Assembly (NCBI GenBank): GCA_037127315.1
Contig: JBBBDQ010001918.1
Span: 5,814,501 to 5,878,500 of the forward strand
DNA: 64,000 bases
Direction: 5' to 3'
DNA from: Ascarosepion bandense
Taxonomy: Eukaryota > Mollusca > Cephalopoda > Sepiida > Sepiidae
The notes under the pieces were generated by a model, which saw only the letters and a program-made list of their open reading frames with translations, ran no database searches and was not told where the DNA came from. The translations under genes were made by a program, and so were the position numbers. This document shows, in pieces, positions 29,761 to 40,147 of this stretch (the first letter of the stretch is position 1; every line of letters begins with the position of its first letter).

Positions 29761-30007
29761 CCCTCTAGGGCCATTCGTATCATATTTGGTACAGTATGAA
29801 AACAAGCCTTGAAAGAAATATTTTCCTGAAAATTTTTTTAAGAGAAATATTTTATAAATTTCAAATGAAAGCAGTACTGACTGCTCAGTCAATGAATACC
29901 AAATGTTTCCTTATAGGGAAATACCAAATGTTTCCTTATAGGGAAATACCAAATGTTTCCTTATAGGGAAATACTGCATCAAATATGATACGAATGGCCC
30001 TAGAGGG
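29761..30007. mobile_element. TTAA MITE, three internal 25-bp repeats, 247 bp
   Basis: TTAA at 29757-29760 and 30008-30011. Length is exactly 25 less than its sister, from one fewer unit. Confidence 0.93.
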
Positions 30008-30129
30008 TTAATTAATATCGGTGAGACGGTGTATGTCGTTAGTATTTTTTACAAACCTAGATTATTCTTCTTTTTGCGAGAATCTCTATGTTCAGTGTGT
30101 GTAGTTTCTGAGTGCGGCTTGCTTTCTTA

Positions 30130-31890
30130 TAGCCTTAAGATTTTTCTTTTGTCTTTTTTCTTTCTATTTTCTTTCTTTCTTTTTCTTTCTTCCTATTTTC
30201 TTTCTTTCTTTCTATATTCTTTCTTTCTTTTTTCTTTCTATATTCTTTCTTTCTTTTTCTTTCTATAATCTTTCTTTCTATTTTCATTCTTTTTTCTTTT
30301 TCTTTTTCTTCTTCACTTTATTAATTCCTATTTCCTTTTGGTTCTTGCACAGTTTTTTTTTTACATTCTCTCTTTCTGGTTTACTTTATTTTTCTTTCAT
30401 TTATTTTACATATTTTGCTTGTTTCTCTCCCTCACTATGCTTTCTCGTTTAATTTTTTTCATATTCATTCAACTGATTTTCTTTCCCTTTGTTCTACCTT
30501 CCCGTTTTGTTTTTTGTTTGTTTTTCACAATTTTTGTCGGTTCAACGTTATTTTTTTCTCTTTATTTTATTTTATTTTCATTCTTTCTTTCTTCTTTATT
30601 ATTCTTTATTTTTTCATTTTTCCGTAACCTTCATTCAGTCACATTTTGTATTTCCTTCATTTTACTTAATTTTTCTTTATTTCTCTTTTTCTTGTTCTTT
30701 CTTTCATTCTTTCTTTCTTTCTTGCTTTGGGATTTCGAATTTATTTCTTTGTATGTTTTTATTTTTTATTTTCTTTCTTTTTGTTTCATTTACTATTGTT
30801 TTCTTTTCTTTCTTTCATTATACGTCTTTCTTTCTTTCTCCCTTTCTTTTTTCTTTCTTTCTATTTTCTTTCTATTTTCTTTCTATTTTCTTTCTTTCTT
30901 TCTTTTTTCTTTCTTTCTTTCTCTCTTTCTATATTCTTTCTTTCTTTTCTTTCTATTTTCTTTCTTTCTATTTTCTTTCTTTCTTTCTTCTTCTCTTTAT
31001 TAATTCCTATACTTCTTTCTTTCTTTCTTTTTTCTTCCTTTCTATTTTCTTTTTTCTATATTCTTTCTTTCTTTTTCTTTCTTTTTTCTTTCTTTCTATT
31101 TTCTTTCTATTTTCTTTCTATTTTCTTTCTTTCTTTCTTTTTTCTTTCTTTCTTTTTTCTTTCTTTCTTTCTCTCTTTCTATATTCTTTCTTTCTTTTCT
31201 TTCTATTTTCTTTCTTTCTATTTTCTTTCTTTCTTTCTTCTTCTCTTTATTAATTCCTATACTTCTTTCTTTCTTTCTTTTTTCTTCCTTTCTATTTTCT
31301 TTTTTCTATATTCTTTCTTTCTTTTTCTTTCTATTTTCTTTTCTTTCTTTTTCTTTCTATTTTCTTTCTTTCTTCTTCACTTTATTAATTTTTATTTTCT
31401 TCATTATACTTCTTTTTTCTTTTATTTTCTGTTTCACTTCATTTATGTTTTCGTTCTTTTTATTTCATTTTCAAATTGTTTTCTTTCTTCTTCAAATTTA
31501 TTCCTATTTTTTCTTTAGTTTCATTTTTGTTCATTTTTTTCAGTCTTTCTTTCATTTTTCATTTTTTACTTTTTCTTTCCTCCTATCAGTTTATTTTTTC
31601 TCATTATCCCCTTTTTTTCTTTCTTTCTTTCTTTATTTCTTTCTTCGCAGTGGTCTTTTCGTTTTTCCTCTTTTCATATTATTTCCATTTTTCCTTTTCC
31701 TTTCTTTTTTCTGCCTTCATTTTTGTTGATTTCCCATTACTGCTTATTTTTTCTTTTCAAGTTTTCTCATTCGTTCGTCTCTGCTCAATCTTCGTTGTTC
31801 CAAATCTTTATCAAAACCTTCCTTTCTTTTCTTCTCTATTTTTTCTTTCTCTCCACACAGAATCTTTATTTCTATCAAGAGAGAAATGAG
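30130..31890. repeat. Polypyrimidine (CTTT)n-rich tract, about 1.75 kb
   Basis: The plus strand is almost all C and T in CTTT, TTTTC and TATTTTC units. A higher-order copy is offset by 250 bp: 'ttaattcctatacttctttc' ends near 31010 and again at 31260 with the same flanks. Long plus-strand frames rich in Phe, Ser and Leu arise from this composition and are not genes. Confidence 0.95.
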
Positions 31891-32210
31891 TATTTAAAAT
31901 CATATTATTTTATTTTATTTCATTTCTTTAGTTTGTTTAACAACTCGATTTGTTGAATTTAGAATCAGCGGAATACTTTTAGAACCAACCCTTGAAAAGT
32001 GAACGGACAGCAGTCAGATGTCGTCTCATCATTATCATTCAGTTTATCGTTAAGTTTTCTTCATAAATTCACTATCATGGCTTACAAATATCGCGTTTTG
32101 ATATTTTCTTTTATCTTTTATTCAAAATATTGTCTTGCTAGCGGAGTTGAATTGTTTTTCTTTCCATTTCTGGTACTCGAGTGAAAGAACAGCAACACGT
32201 ACATACATGA
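31891..32210 (+). other. Short frame with signal-peptide-like start, doubtful
   Basis: An ATG at 32077 in good context (actatcATGg) opens 'MAYKYRVLIFSFIFYSKYCL' + 'ASG', basic then hydrophobic with a small-residue end, then 'VELFFFPFLVLE' before a stop. It could be the first exon of a secreted protein, but AT-rich chance frames look alike, and I see no further exon. Confidence 0.12.
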
Positions 32211-32284
32211 AAGAAGAGAGTTTTATTGTAAAGACGGCAAGACAGAGAATCTCTTACCAGACTAGTAATTGCTGAAACAAGTTT

Positions 32285-33070
32285 ATTTACCACCTTCCCA
32301 CCAAGACAGGTATGACACAAGGTCTATTTATGTGTGAATTATGAGCCCTTAAGCTTAGCCATAAATATCTATTTATGTGAGAATTTTGAACCCTTAAGCT
32401 CAGCCAAAACTATTCCATAGCCCCAATTTAAGGCTGGATCGGGTTTTTCGGCGGAGCCTCGTTCGGGTTCCTCTCATCTCGGACGCAGCGAGGTGAAGAG
32501 TGCTTTCTCGGGATTGATCGCTCAGTCCATACACAAGCCGCCTCGTTGCCGAAGCGAGGGTATTCACTACCTTCTCACCAAGACAAGTGTGACACAAATC
32601 TATTTATGTGCGAATTATGAGCCCTTAAGCTTAGCCATAAATATCCCGTTGAAGCAGCTTAACGCTGGGTCGGGTTTTTGTTTTCTCAATCCAAGCGGAG
32701 CCTCGCTTGGGTCCCTCTCTTCTCGGACTCAGAGAAGGTGAACTAGAGTGTTTGCTCAGGACAGATCTCTCAGTCCGTACTCAACTCTCGTTGCAGAAGC
32801 GAGGGTATTTGCTGCCTTTCCATAATGGCAAGTGTGACACAAGTTTTATTTATGTGTGATTCCGGGCCCTTAGGCTCAACCAAAAATATCCCGTAGACGC
32901 AGCTCAAGGCTGGGCCGGGCTCTTGTTTAATGAACCCAAGCGTGACTCTACCCTTCGGCGGAGCCTCGCTTGGGTCCTCTTCTGCTCAGACGCAGAGAGG
33001 TGAACAAGAATGACTGTTCAGATCTGATTGCTCAGACCTTGAGCAAGCTTCGTTGGCGAGGCGAGTTATA
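32285..33070. repeat. GC-richer tandem repeat, about 250-bp unit, three copies
   Basis: Units near 32290, 32570 and 32815 share 'gtgtgacacaa', 'tctatttatgtg', 'gagcccttaagcttagccat', 'gctgggtcgggtttttg', 'gcggagcctcgcttgggtcc', 'ctcagtccgtactcaa' and 'gttgcagaagcgagggtat'. CCAAGCG...CGCTTGG forms a hairpin in each. Base composition is well above the surroundings. I do not recognise it. Confidence 0.85.
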
Positions 33071-33865
33071 GGTATCTCTTGTACTCACTATATATGGCTA
33101 CTTATATAGTCAGTCCACATAGGAAGTGTGGGACATTCCATGACAATCGTCGCATATTTAACCCATAGCATATCTCTGGGAAATTAGGTCTGTACTGAGA
33201 ATGCGTGATATTATAGAGGAAAAATGGACTTGATTTTCAAATTCAGTGTGAAAAAATAGAACAGAAACATGTGCCCATTGCCCAATAACACGTGGTCGGA
33301 ACAAAATGTCAACCGGTGTAATATTTCTGAGTGTGAGGTTTGCACTTTCTTCCGGTTAATAAATTAATGCTTTAAAAATAAATATTTAACATTTTTCGAC
33401 TAATGGGTCCCGTTTCTGTTAACAATAAAAACATGCTTAATGATCTGATAGAGGAGCATTTCAAGAAAGTTTCTAAACAGACAAAAGATGAAGGAGAAAC
33501 TGACGGAAACAGACGGCAACAGTTCACAGAATCTCGGTTCAAAAGAAATTCCCCTATTATATACCCAACTTCCTTATAAAGCTACGTAATGCTTACACTT
33601 TCCTCCTTATTTTCTCTCGTGCCTCTTCTTTCTCCTACATACACAAGAAAAAATCGCATTTCCTTTCATTTTAACAAATAACTACAAATACGGGCTGTAA
33701 GAAATTTAACACTTATATACGCTAAGACAATTTAATTAAAAAACGAAAGTAAAAAAATATAATATATTTTTATATTTAAAAAACATGTTTATATTATTTT
33801 TTATATATTTTTATATTATATTTTTCACCTATTTTTTTGTTGTGGATTGATTCAAATCCGGAACA
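33071..33865. other. No gene recognised
   Basis: Unique-looking AT-rich sequence. No element ends seen. Confidence 0.55.
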
Positions 33866-34545
33866 AATATGACATTTTTGGAAAGTGTTCTGATAGAAAG
33901 TGAGACATTGAGATCCGAAGGCGCATTGGCATGGCTAAGGAGGCATTTCAAAGCTAAGCAGATTATTGAGACACAGAGGATTTTATTTGAAACAAAGGAA
34001 AGAGCAGTGGGCTGTTTTGTGGTACCCGTTTTATATGACAGCGAATGCTGCACAATTTCTTCAAAGGTGACGAAGCTCGAAGCATTAGAAATATCGTTCT
34101 ACAGGAGGATGATGAGGATACCATGGACTGAATATGTGAGCAATGATAAAGTCAACACAGATGAAGCAACAGAAATGTGGTTCTACAGAAAGATGCTGAG
34201 AATACCATTGACCGAACATATGAGCAATGAAGAGGGTTTGGAAGGGAAGTAAATGAAAAGAAAACGTATAATTAGCATCAGTGAGTAATAACTGAGGTTT
34301 CTGAGACACGTAATGAGGAAGGTGGGCTTGGAGAATCTAATACTCACAGAACGGAGAGACGTAAAGAGAAACGGGGAAATCAGCGTGAGACACTTAATAG
34401 GAATAAGCAAATGGATGGCGGGGAGTGGTTTAGCAGAGATACTAGGAGGAAAAGCGTTAAGGGCGACAAGGGATAATGGCAAGCATATATAATTCTATAA
34501 TCGCCTACGTCCTGAAGGGACACGGCACATGAATAAGAAGAATCT
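33866..34545 (+). mobile_element. LINE L-B, C-terminal region with internal duplication
   Basis: Encodes 'VVPVLYDSECCTISSK', then 'FYRRMMRIPWTEYVSND' and, after 'DEATEM', 'WFYRKMLRIPLTEHMSNEE'. The RRML.IPWTE module is therefore duplicated in frame. In other frames 'FLRHVMRKVGLENLILT' and the tail 'aatcgcctacgtcctgaagg', 'gacacggcacatgaataaga' follow. Confidence 0.8.
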
Positions 34546-34736
34546 TGTTTGCAAGTTAATAAAAACCATTTATTGTCATTAAAAGAGTACGTACATTTTT
34601 TGAGACACCCTGTATTTTATTCTCCTAATGCATAATACCAACATATTGTTTGTTTAACACTTCATTCGAAATATTCAATCACAGGGTTACAGGGCATATA
34701 ATATGTAGAAAATATATGTCTTTCTAAATATGTCAT

Positions 34737-35286
34737 GGTCCTAGGCATGACGGTAAAACTACATCCGGCAGCAAGGCCTCTGATTGGGAGGTGGTGAGGA
34801 TCTTGGAACCACCACTTAATTGCTGTTGTACCCAGGTCCACCCTGACCCGGAGTGGTAGTACCTGTTAAGGTCCTATCTATGGGCAAATAGTTACCTCCC
34901 CAAACTGGGGTCAAAACACTATGAAAGCATAAAAATACACTTTTATAGAAATATATACATAAAAAATAGACTTTTATAGAAAAATATACATTTTTGAATG
35001 AAAAATATTACAAACAATACATTTTTGAAGAAAAAATTATATCCCTAACAAATTTTTGAATGAAAAAAATATTCTCAGCAAAAATTTCTTTAATACAAAA
35101 CTAGAAGACATTTTCAGTTTTCTGAAATAAAAAAAATAAAAACAAAAAAAATGTTCATTATAATCTAACTAAACCAACCTTCTAACTATAACTTAACATT
35201 AAAAAAATACCTTAAAACCCCAACTTTTTGGCATTAAATAACCTACAGTGGTTGATATGTCGTTAAACAAAATTCAAAATCAAACT
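34737..35286 (+). mobile_element. R550 retroposon, complete, 550 bp
   Basis: Flanked by identical 12-bp duplications taaatatgtcat (34725-34736 and 35287-35298). Start 'ggtcctaggcatgacggtaa', end 'gtcgttaaacaaaattcaaa'. Best reference copy for the family. Confidence 0.93.
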
Positions 35287-35616
35287 TAAATATGTCATAA
35301 TTTTGGTAAATCCCCGAAAACTGCAACTAACCACTGTATGTCATTCTGTTTCCAATAGCAACAATGAATGTATTCAAAATGATAGCATGACGACAGTTTT
35401 CGATTAAAAAAATCTCTTTTCCATAATTGATTGTTAGATATTGTCTGAATTGGTGCGTAATTTCAAGAAGAAGTGCATTTTTATGAAACAGCAAAAATAT
35501 ACAAACTGGCTAGTAAAAGAAAAATAGATATTGATTTTAAAATATTTTATTGTTCAAAGTTAAAGAATACAAGCAAAATTCACCTAGTCATCAAATTCAG
35601 AATCAGAAATATATGA

Positions 35617-35740
35617 ATCTTCTTCTTCTTCTTCTTCTTCTTCTTCTTCTTCTTCTTCTTCTTCTTCTTCTTCTATGTTTCCTGTCCCTTTAGGACGTAG
35701 GCGATCATGGTTCTCCACGTCTTGGTTCGATGTGTGTGTG
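35617..35740 (-). mobile_element. LINE L-B 3' tail with long (GAA)n
   Basis: (TTC)n at 35617-35673, then 'tatgtttcctgtccctttag' and 'gacgtaggcgatcatggttc'. In sense this is the L-B terminus followed by (GAA)n, which acts like its tail repeat. Confidence 0.85.
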
Positions 35741-35825
35741 CTGACCCCTCCGACACCACCTACTACTCCACACCCACTTCACTTGAAGAGAGAATAAAGA
35801 AAATTTTGTCTACCTTTATTTATGT

Positions 35826-36478
35826 ACTAGCAGTATAGCCCGGCGTTGCTCGGGTGTAATGAAAACTTTAAAATTAATCCATAGTCCTGGAGCTCAGATT
35901 CTTTGGACGTTGGCACGAAAGACTAAAAAGCAATAGTTGTTTCCAGTTAAAGCGAAACCGGAGACTGAAAGAAAAAGGAATGGATGTAAGTCAAATTTTG
36001 ATTTCCTGGTATCGATATCAAATGATTTTTTTCGTCGTAAACTGAATTTTGAAGGCTAAATAAGTCCTATCATGGCTGAGACTAAGAACTACAATTATAA
36101 CTACTTAGAGCCAAACTCGAAGCAAGAACTAAAATAAAAGGGCTGAAAAAAATACAGACATAGAAGCAGATAAACAGACACACACACAAACATATTGCCT
36201 TATATGTATATATTATCGAATTTCTGCACTATTGTTAGAACTGCAACCTTGAAACTTCTGAATATCGTTTCTTAAGTATTTGTCTATGAGTGTATCAAAT
36301 TTGATTAAAATAGGACCACTCCTTCTATAACCCGATTTTTTCGATTATCGATATTTATCGGGGGTACCTGGACACAAAACCTAGCTAAGAACACTCGCAG
36401 ACGCTTATAGTACAATTGTGTAAATTTTCAAGAAAATCGGTTCAGCCGTTTCGGAGTTTATAAGTAACGGACACACAG

Positions 36479-36513
<35 letters not shown>

Positions 36514-36560
36514 TATACACACACACAGAGAAACTTCCATTTATGAATAAGTTTAGATAT
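35826..36560 (+). mobile_element. Element E, long copy
   Basis: Starts 'actagcagtatagcccggcg', includes 'tccatagtcctggagctcag', 'caatagttgtttccagttaa', 'tatcgatatttatcgggg' and 'aagaaaatcggttcagccgt', then (AC)n and 'aataagtttagat'. No open frame. Same family as 23562, 56800 and 63670. Confidence 0.85.
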
Positions 36561-36992
36561 ATGTGTTACATGGGCACATTTTACCAGCGTGAAAAAGGCC
36601 CGTCGTTTTGATTGAGAAGAATTTCTTCATTTTGCCTGCGAGAAGATTAACAAGTTTTGGTTGCAGTTTAATTTTCGTCGTCTTGGTCTATAGTATCCAA
36701 CATAACAACAATGTATTCACAATGACAGCATGACGACAGTTTTTCGATTTAAAAAAATCTCTTTCCCATAATTGATTGCGGCTCGGGGGCAAGCAATGCG
36801 GAAATTATGTTAGTCAATTCTTATATGCTTTATAGCAACATATTTATTCTAATATTTTAATAATTTAAGATGAGCAGTTCATCTTCCGAAGACTGACGCA
36901 TTTTGCTAAAATGATATAGATTTGAAAATTAAAAATAAAAATATAAAGGAGTTGTACACCTGTAGCTATTATTCTTTAACTTTTCATCTGCT
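36561..36992. other. Mostly unrecognised; holds a short direct repeat
   Basis: 36693-36780 repeats 35350-35430 ('caatgtattcacaatgacag', 'catgacgacagttttt', 'cccataattgattg'), suggesting a local duplication around element E. Confidence 0.65.
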
Positions 36993-37065
36993 ATATGCCG
37001 CATTCCTTCAGGACATGGGCAGTCATGTCTCTCTCATTTCTTGCCTCTTTTGGAAGTTTACTTTT
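36993..37065 (-). mobile_element. LINE L-B 3' tail fragment
   Basis: 'atgccgcattccttcaggac' and 'atgggcagtcatgtctctct' match the L-B terminus with substitutions. Confidence 0.5.
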
Positions 37066-37164
37066 GGTAAGGATACCCCAACAACGATTCCGTCATCAAT
37101 TCACATAAGCTCGTCAAGTAGGTGGCTCACTACCTTAGTTTATGTATCTTGTCCTCAGTATGGT

Positions 37165-37430
37165 GATTTTCTAAGCGCCGCTTAGATGTGACACAAGGCC
37201 GAAAGAATGGGGCACCCATTGAGGATCGAACTCACTACTCATTTGTACTGTTTCTAGCGAGACAAGCTTACTAACCATTACACCACCTCAAGGTGCCCTT
37301 AATTTTCTAAGTGCCGCTTAGATGTGGCACAAGGCCGAAAGTATGCGATAAGGACCGAACTCACTACTCATTTGTAACATGTCCTAGAGAGGCAAGCTTG
37401 GTAAACATTATACCACGTCGTGGCACCCCA
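37165..37430 (-). mobile_element. SINE S2, two tandem units
   Basis: In sense each unit has an A box in 'gaggtggtgtaatggttagt', a B box 'gagttcgatcctcaatgg' (second unit mutated: 'gagttcggtcctta') and ends 'cacatctaagcggcgcttag'. TGGTGTAATGG fits the Pol III A box TRGYNNARNNG exactly. Confidence 0.85.
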
Positions 37431-37620
37431 CTTGTCCTCAATATGCCCTGTGAAAGTTATGTTTTCCAAACCTTCTGTACTCATTAAGTGTTCAAGGTAT
37501 TTCTCCTGTGTCTTGCAGGCATGATGACGTAATGCCTTGCGGTTTTCATAAATATGTATGCAGCTAGAGAGGGTGATGGTACAGTATTTCTGGGCGTAAT
37601 GAATCATAGACTGAATTCAA
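37431..37620 (-). mobile_element. LINE L-B C-terminal fragment, old
   Basis: Minus-strand 'KYLEHLMSTEGLENITFTGH' aligns with the L-B segment 'FLGHVMRKEGLENLILTGQ'. Diverged subfamily. Confidence 0.6.
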
Positions 37621-37774
37621 CAGCCAAGGTGGAGAGACTAAACAGTCACATGTCAGTGACGAAAATAAGGCTTAAAATTGGAGAATTTCAACTGTGATTT
37701 AATCTTGGAGGGAAATAGGCAACACCAGGTCTACTACACAAGATTGAATATTTCCCATCTTTAAGTTAATGTAT

Positions 37775-37970
37775 ATGGATACGTGTTGTGATTGATATCA
37801 GCTCGGGACGAGAAATCGAAGAACCGAGTTCGAATTCTTGTCGAATTCGTTGCTTTTCCTTTACAGAAAAGTATGAATCCATGTCTTTTTACAGACTGGT
37901 TCCTTTCGACTTGGTTGGCAACCAGTCTACCGCTGTAAAAAATGGCAAACTACTGAGGGCAAATCTTCAC
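37775..37970 (+). mobile_element. SINE S1 copy
   Basis: Head 'gtgttgtgattgatatcagc', B box 'gagttcgaattcttgtcg', then 'ttggttggcaaccagtctac' and 'cgctgtaaaaaatggcaaac'. 3' hairpin lost. Confidence 0.75.
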
Positions 37971-38251
37971 TCCACATGCAGCTGGGAATCGCTTCTACAG
38001 CTTCCGAACGTCCTATAAAACTTCTAGAGAAGAAACCAACTCAACCCGCTCAGAGTAAATGCTGCCAAAATCATAAGTTAGTATATTTCTTTTCCTGATT
38101 CTTAGTATAAATGGCTTTTTTGTTTTAAAATTTTCAATTTCACTTTTTGTTTTCTCATCGTTTCTATCCTCTTTACCTCGTACGAAAAAATTAAAGGAAG
38201 TGAATTTTCATCAATTTTCTTTTAAAAAATAACGTTTCTTACCATCCTTAC

Positions 38252-38315
38252 TAAATACATGATGAGACATTGTTCTTTCAATGGCGAAATAAAATGTACA
38301 CTTTTGTAGTCGAGC
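38252..38315 (+). ncRNA. Hammerhead-like unit, decayed
   Basis: ATGATGA (38259-38265) replaces CTGATGA. Stem II GACATTG/CAATGGC has one mismatch. GAAAT follows, then ATAAAA/TTTTGT as stem III and a GTA triplet. It is followed by 'gttcatgttttaaagtataa' and (TA)n as in the 60-kb unit. Confidence 0.5.
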
Positions 38316-38352
38316 GCAGTTTGTTCATGTTTTAAAGTATAATTTATAAAAT

Positions 38353-38376
38353 GTATATATATATATATATATATAT
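38353..38376. repeat. (TA)n microsatellite
   Basis: TA run between the two ribozyme-like units. Confidence 0.95.
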
Positions 38377-38386
38377 GTCTGTGTAT

Positions 38387-38525
38387 AGTCATCCGCAGAC
38401 AGATCTGTTTCGCTGTATCACAGTTCATCAGTACGTTTAGACATCCGATTGCTTTTTAACCCAGGATTGAAACCCAACCGAATTGGCGTCAGTCGGCGAT
38501 TCTACCTCTAAGCTATGGGCGCTCG
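38387..38525 (-). ncRNA. tRNA-like + hammerhead unit, copy 2
   Basis: Minus strand: A box TAGCTTAGAGG (38505-38515, exact fit to TRGYNNARNNG), B box GGTTTCAATCC (38464-38474), then CTGATGA, stem II with CTG/CAG (base pair next to the core is A.C), GAAAC (complement of 38407-38411), stem III ACAG/CTGT and GTC. Stem I pairs CGTA with TGCG next to the core, and GTC with GAC further out. No ORF. Confidence 0.7.
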
Positions 38526-38616
38526 GTAGAAAGAGACAGACCTTTAGCATATGATGTATCATACGCCAGTAACCAGAGTGCTCTATATATTGATGTCAGT
38601 CGGCGATTCTGAAAAC

Positions 38617-38850
38617 CTTGGCAGAACACTTTCTCGCAGTAGGTTGCCATTGACCTTTTGTTGTAGACTAGTTGCCAGCGATAGAACGCAATCTGTCCCG
38701 CTATTTAACCCTGTGGCTAGAGAGAGAAACGACCTTCCCCAAAAGTATTATTTGCGTGAAAGTGAATGCAATGAATTCAACCGGAATTCGAACACGGTCC
38801 TCCGATTTCTTCTTCCGAGTCGTTATCCACTGCACCACAACACGCACATT
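38617..38850 (-). mobile_element. SINE S1 copy
   Basis: Includes 'tctcgcagtaggttgccatt', 'gctatttaaccctgtggct', 'aaagtgaatgcaatgaattc', B box 'ggaattcgaacac' and 'gttatccactgcaccacaac' (A box complement). Confidence 0.85.
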
Positions 38851-38924
38851 AATCAAATCAAAAATCGTATAAAAAGATAACGAGCGAACAAAAGAAAGAA
38901 AAAGAAGATAAGACAGAAAGATTT

Positions 38925-39275
38925 TTCTTCTTCTTCTTCTGTGTGTGCTGTCTTTTCAGGATGTAGGCGATCATGGGTCTCCACGTCTCCCTATCCCTTG
39001 TGGCTCTCAGCACGCTTTCTCCTGTTACACCACGCAACCCTCGTTCCGTCACTCACCTGATCAGGTCCTTCAAATATATCATCCGCTGCTTTCCCCTGTC
39101 TCTTTTCCCTTTTATCTGGCCTGTTAGTATCAGGTTCTCCAAGCCCTCTTTCCTCATTGCATGTCCCAGGAACTTTAGCTGTCGCTTTCTGATGCTCAGT
39201 ATTAATTTCCTTTTCCTTTTCATCCTTTCCAAAACCTCATCATTGTTCACATACTTGATCCATGATAACAATATT
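38925..39275 (-). mobile_element. LINE L-B, C-terminal region and tail
   Basis: Minus strand 'YVNNDEVLERMKRKRKL', 'IRKRQLKFLGHAMRKEGLEN' and 'GKRDRGKQRMIYL' are in one frame (39053-39271); the tail 'catgatcgcctacatcctga' and (GAA)n follow. Among the best-kept L-B ends here. Confidence 0.85.
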
Positions 39276-39774
39276 TAAAATAATATGCCATCATGAATCG
39301 TTTACCAGCTGCGTTATAAGCTACAGGTTGGCTCCGTGTGAATTTTAAAAAATGGACGTGAGCAGGCATCTGCAAGAGGGATCAGTTAGAAATTGCCCAC
39401 TGGCACTCGAGACTAACAGATGTATTCTTTACCAGGCTATCTTAATGAGAGACACTGAGAGATTTTAATGTTTTCATTAAAAAAGAAATCAGATTATTAC
39501 TTCCACATATGAGCTGAAGTTACCCTGTCCTCTGTTTCTTGTCTTGACTTTGAGTTCAAAACGTATACGTGGCCTTGAGGGTGATGAATTGTTTTCAAAC
39601 CTACGACCCCATTTTTACAGACAAAATATTGCAAGCCTCTCACTTCTCTGTCACTAATTCCATGGAACGTGTTCTGACGAAATACATCAACTAGTCTCAC
39701 CAAACTTGACGATTACAAAAGGGGCACGCCATTCCACGGGAGGAACAATAGCCACCTGTGCTTCTGTATTACTA
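39276..39774. other. No gene recognised
   Basis: Short minus-strand frames of 60-68 codons lack motifs. No element ends seen. Confidence 0.5.
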
Positions 39775-39900
39775 TCTTCTTTTTCTATATGTCCTATCCC
39801 TTCAGGACGTAGGCGATCATGGTTCTCCACGTCTCCCTTGTGGCTGTTACACCTCGCAAACCCCGTTCTGTCATCCACCTGATCGGCCCTGCAAATATGT
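39775..39900 (-). mobile_element. LINE L-B 3' tail
   Basis: 'tatgtcctatcccttcagga', 'cgtaggcgatcatggttctc' and 'aaaccccgttctgtcatcca' in reverse orientation, with an internal deletion. Confidence 0.8.
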
Positions 39901-39934
39901 CTGTATATTATAGTAAGAAATAATAATTATTTTT

Positions 39935-40147
39935 TTAGATTCATTTCAAGGCAGTACTGCCATTGGTGTGTAGAGGTTTAGATGAGAGGAGAACGATAAA
40001 AAAACGAACAAGATACAGGGGATGTCGGATAAAAAAATAAAAGAACGATGGGAATCAAGGAGACAAAAATAGCAATTGAAGTTACATCTTAACTCTTGGA
40101 GATTGTAGCTATCGGAGAAGCAAGTATACGGATAGGAGTTCCACAGG
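39935..40147 (-). mobile_element. LINE L-A 3' tail, cut by another LINE
   Basis: 'caaggcagtactgccattgg', 'ggagattgtagctatcggag' and 'gcaagtatacggataggagt' match the reversed L-A end. It stops where the L-C LINE begins. Confidence 0.75.

Larger units (their letters stand above)
29166..30011. repeat. Segmental duplication carrying two TTAA MITEs
   Basis: 29166-29509 and 29688-30007 share 'agtgggggatc.gtttatta', 'ctttatgcccagtataagcc' and the MITE. A SINE S1 fragment lies between them. Confidence 0.85.

Noticed and set aside
30338..31518. Long Phe/Ser/Leu-rich frames (up to 263 codons)
   Set aside because: They are translations of the polypyrimidine tract in several frames at once; no domain or codon bias beyond the repeat.
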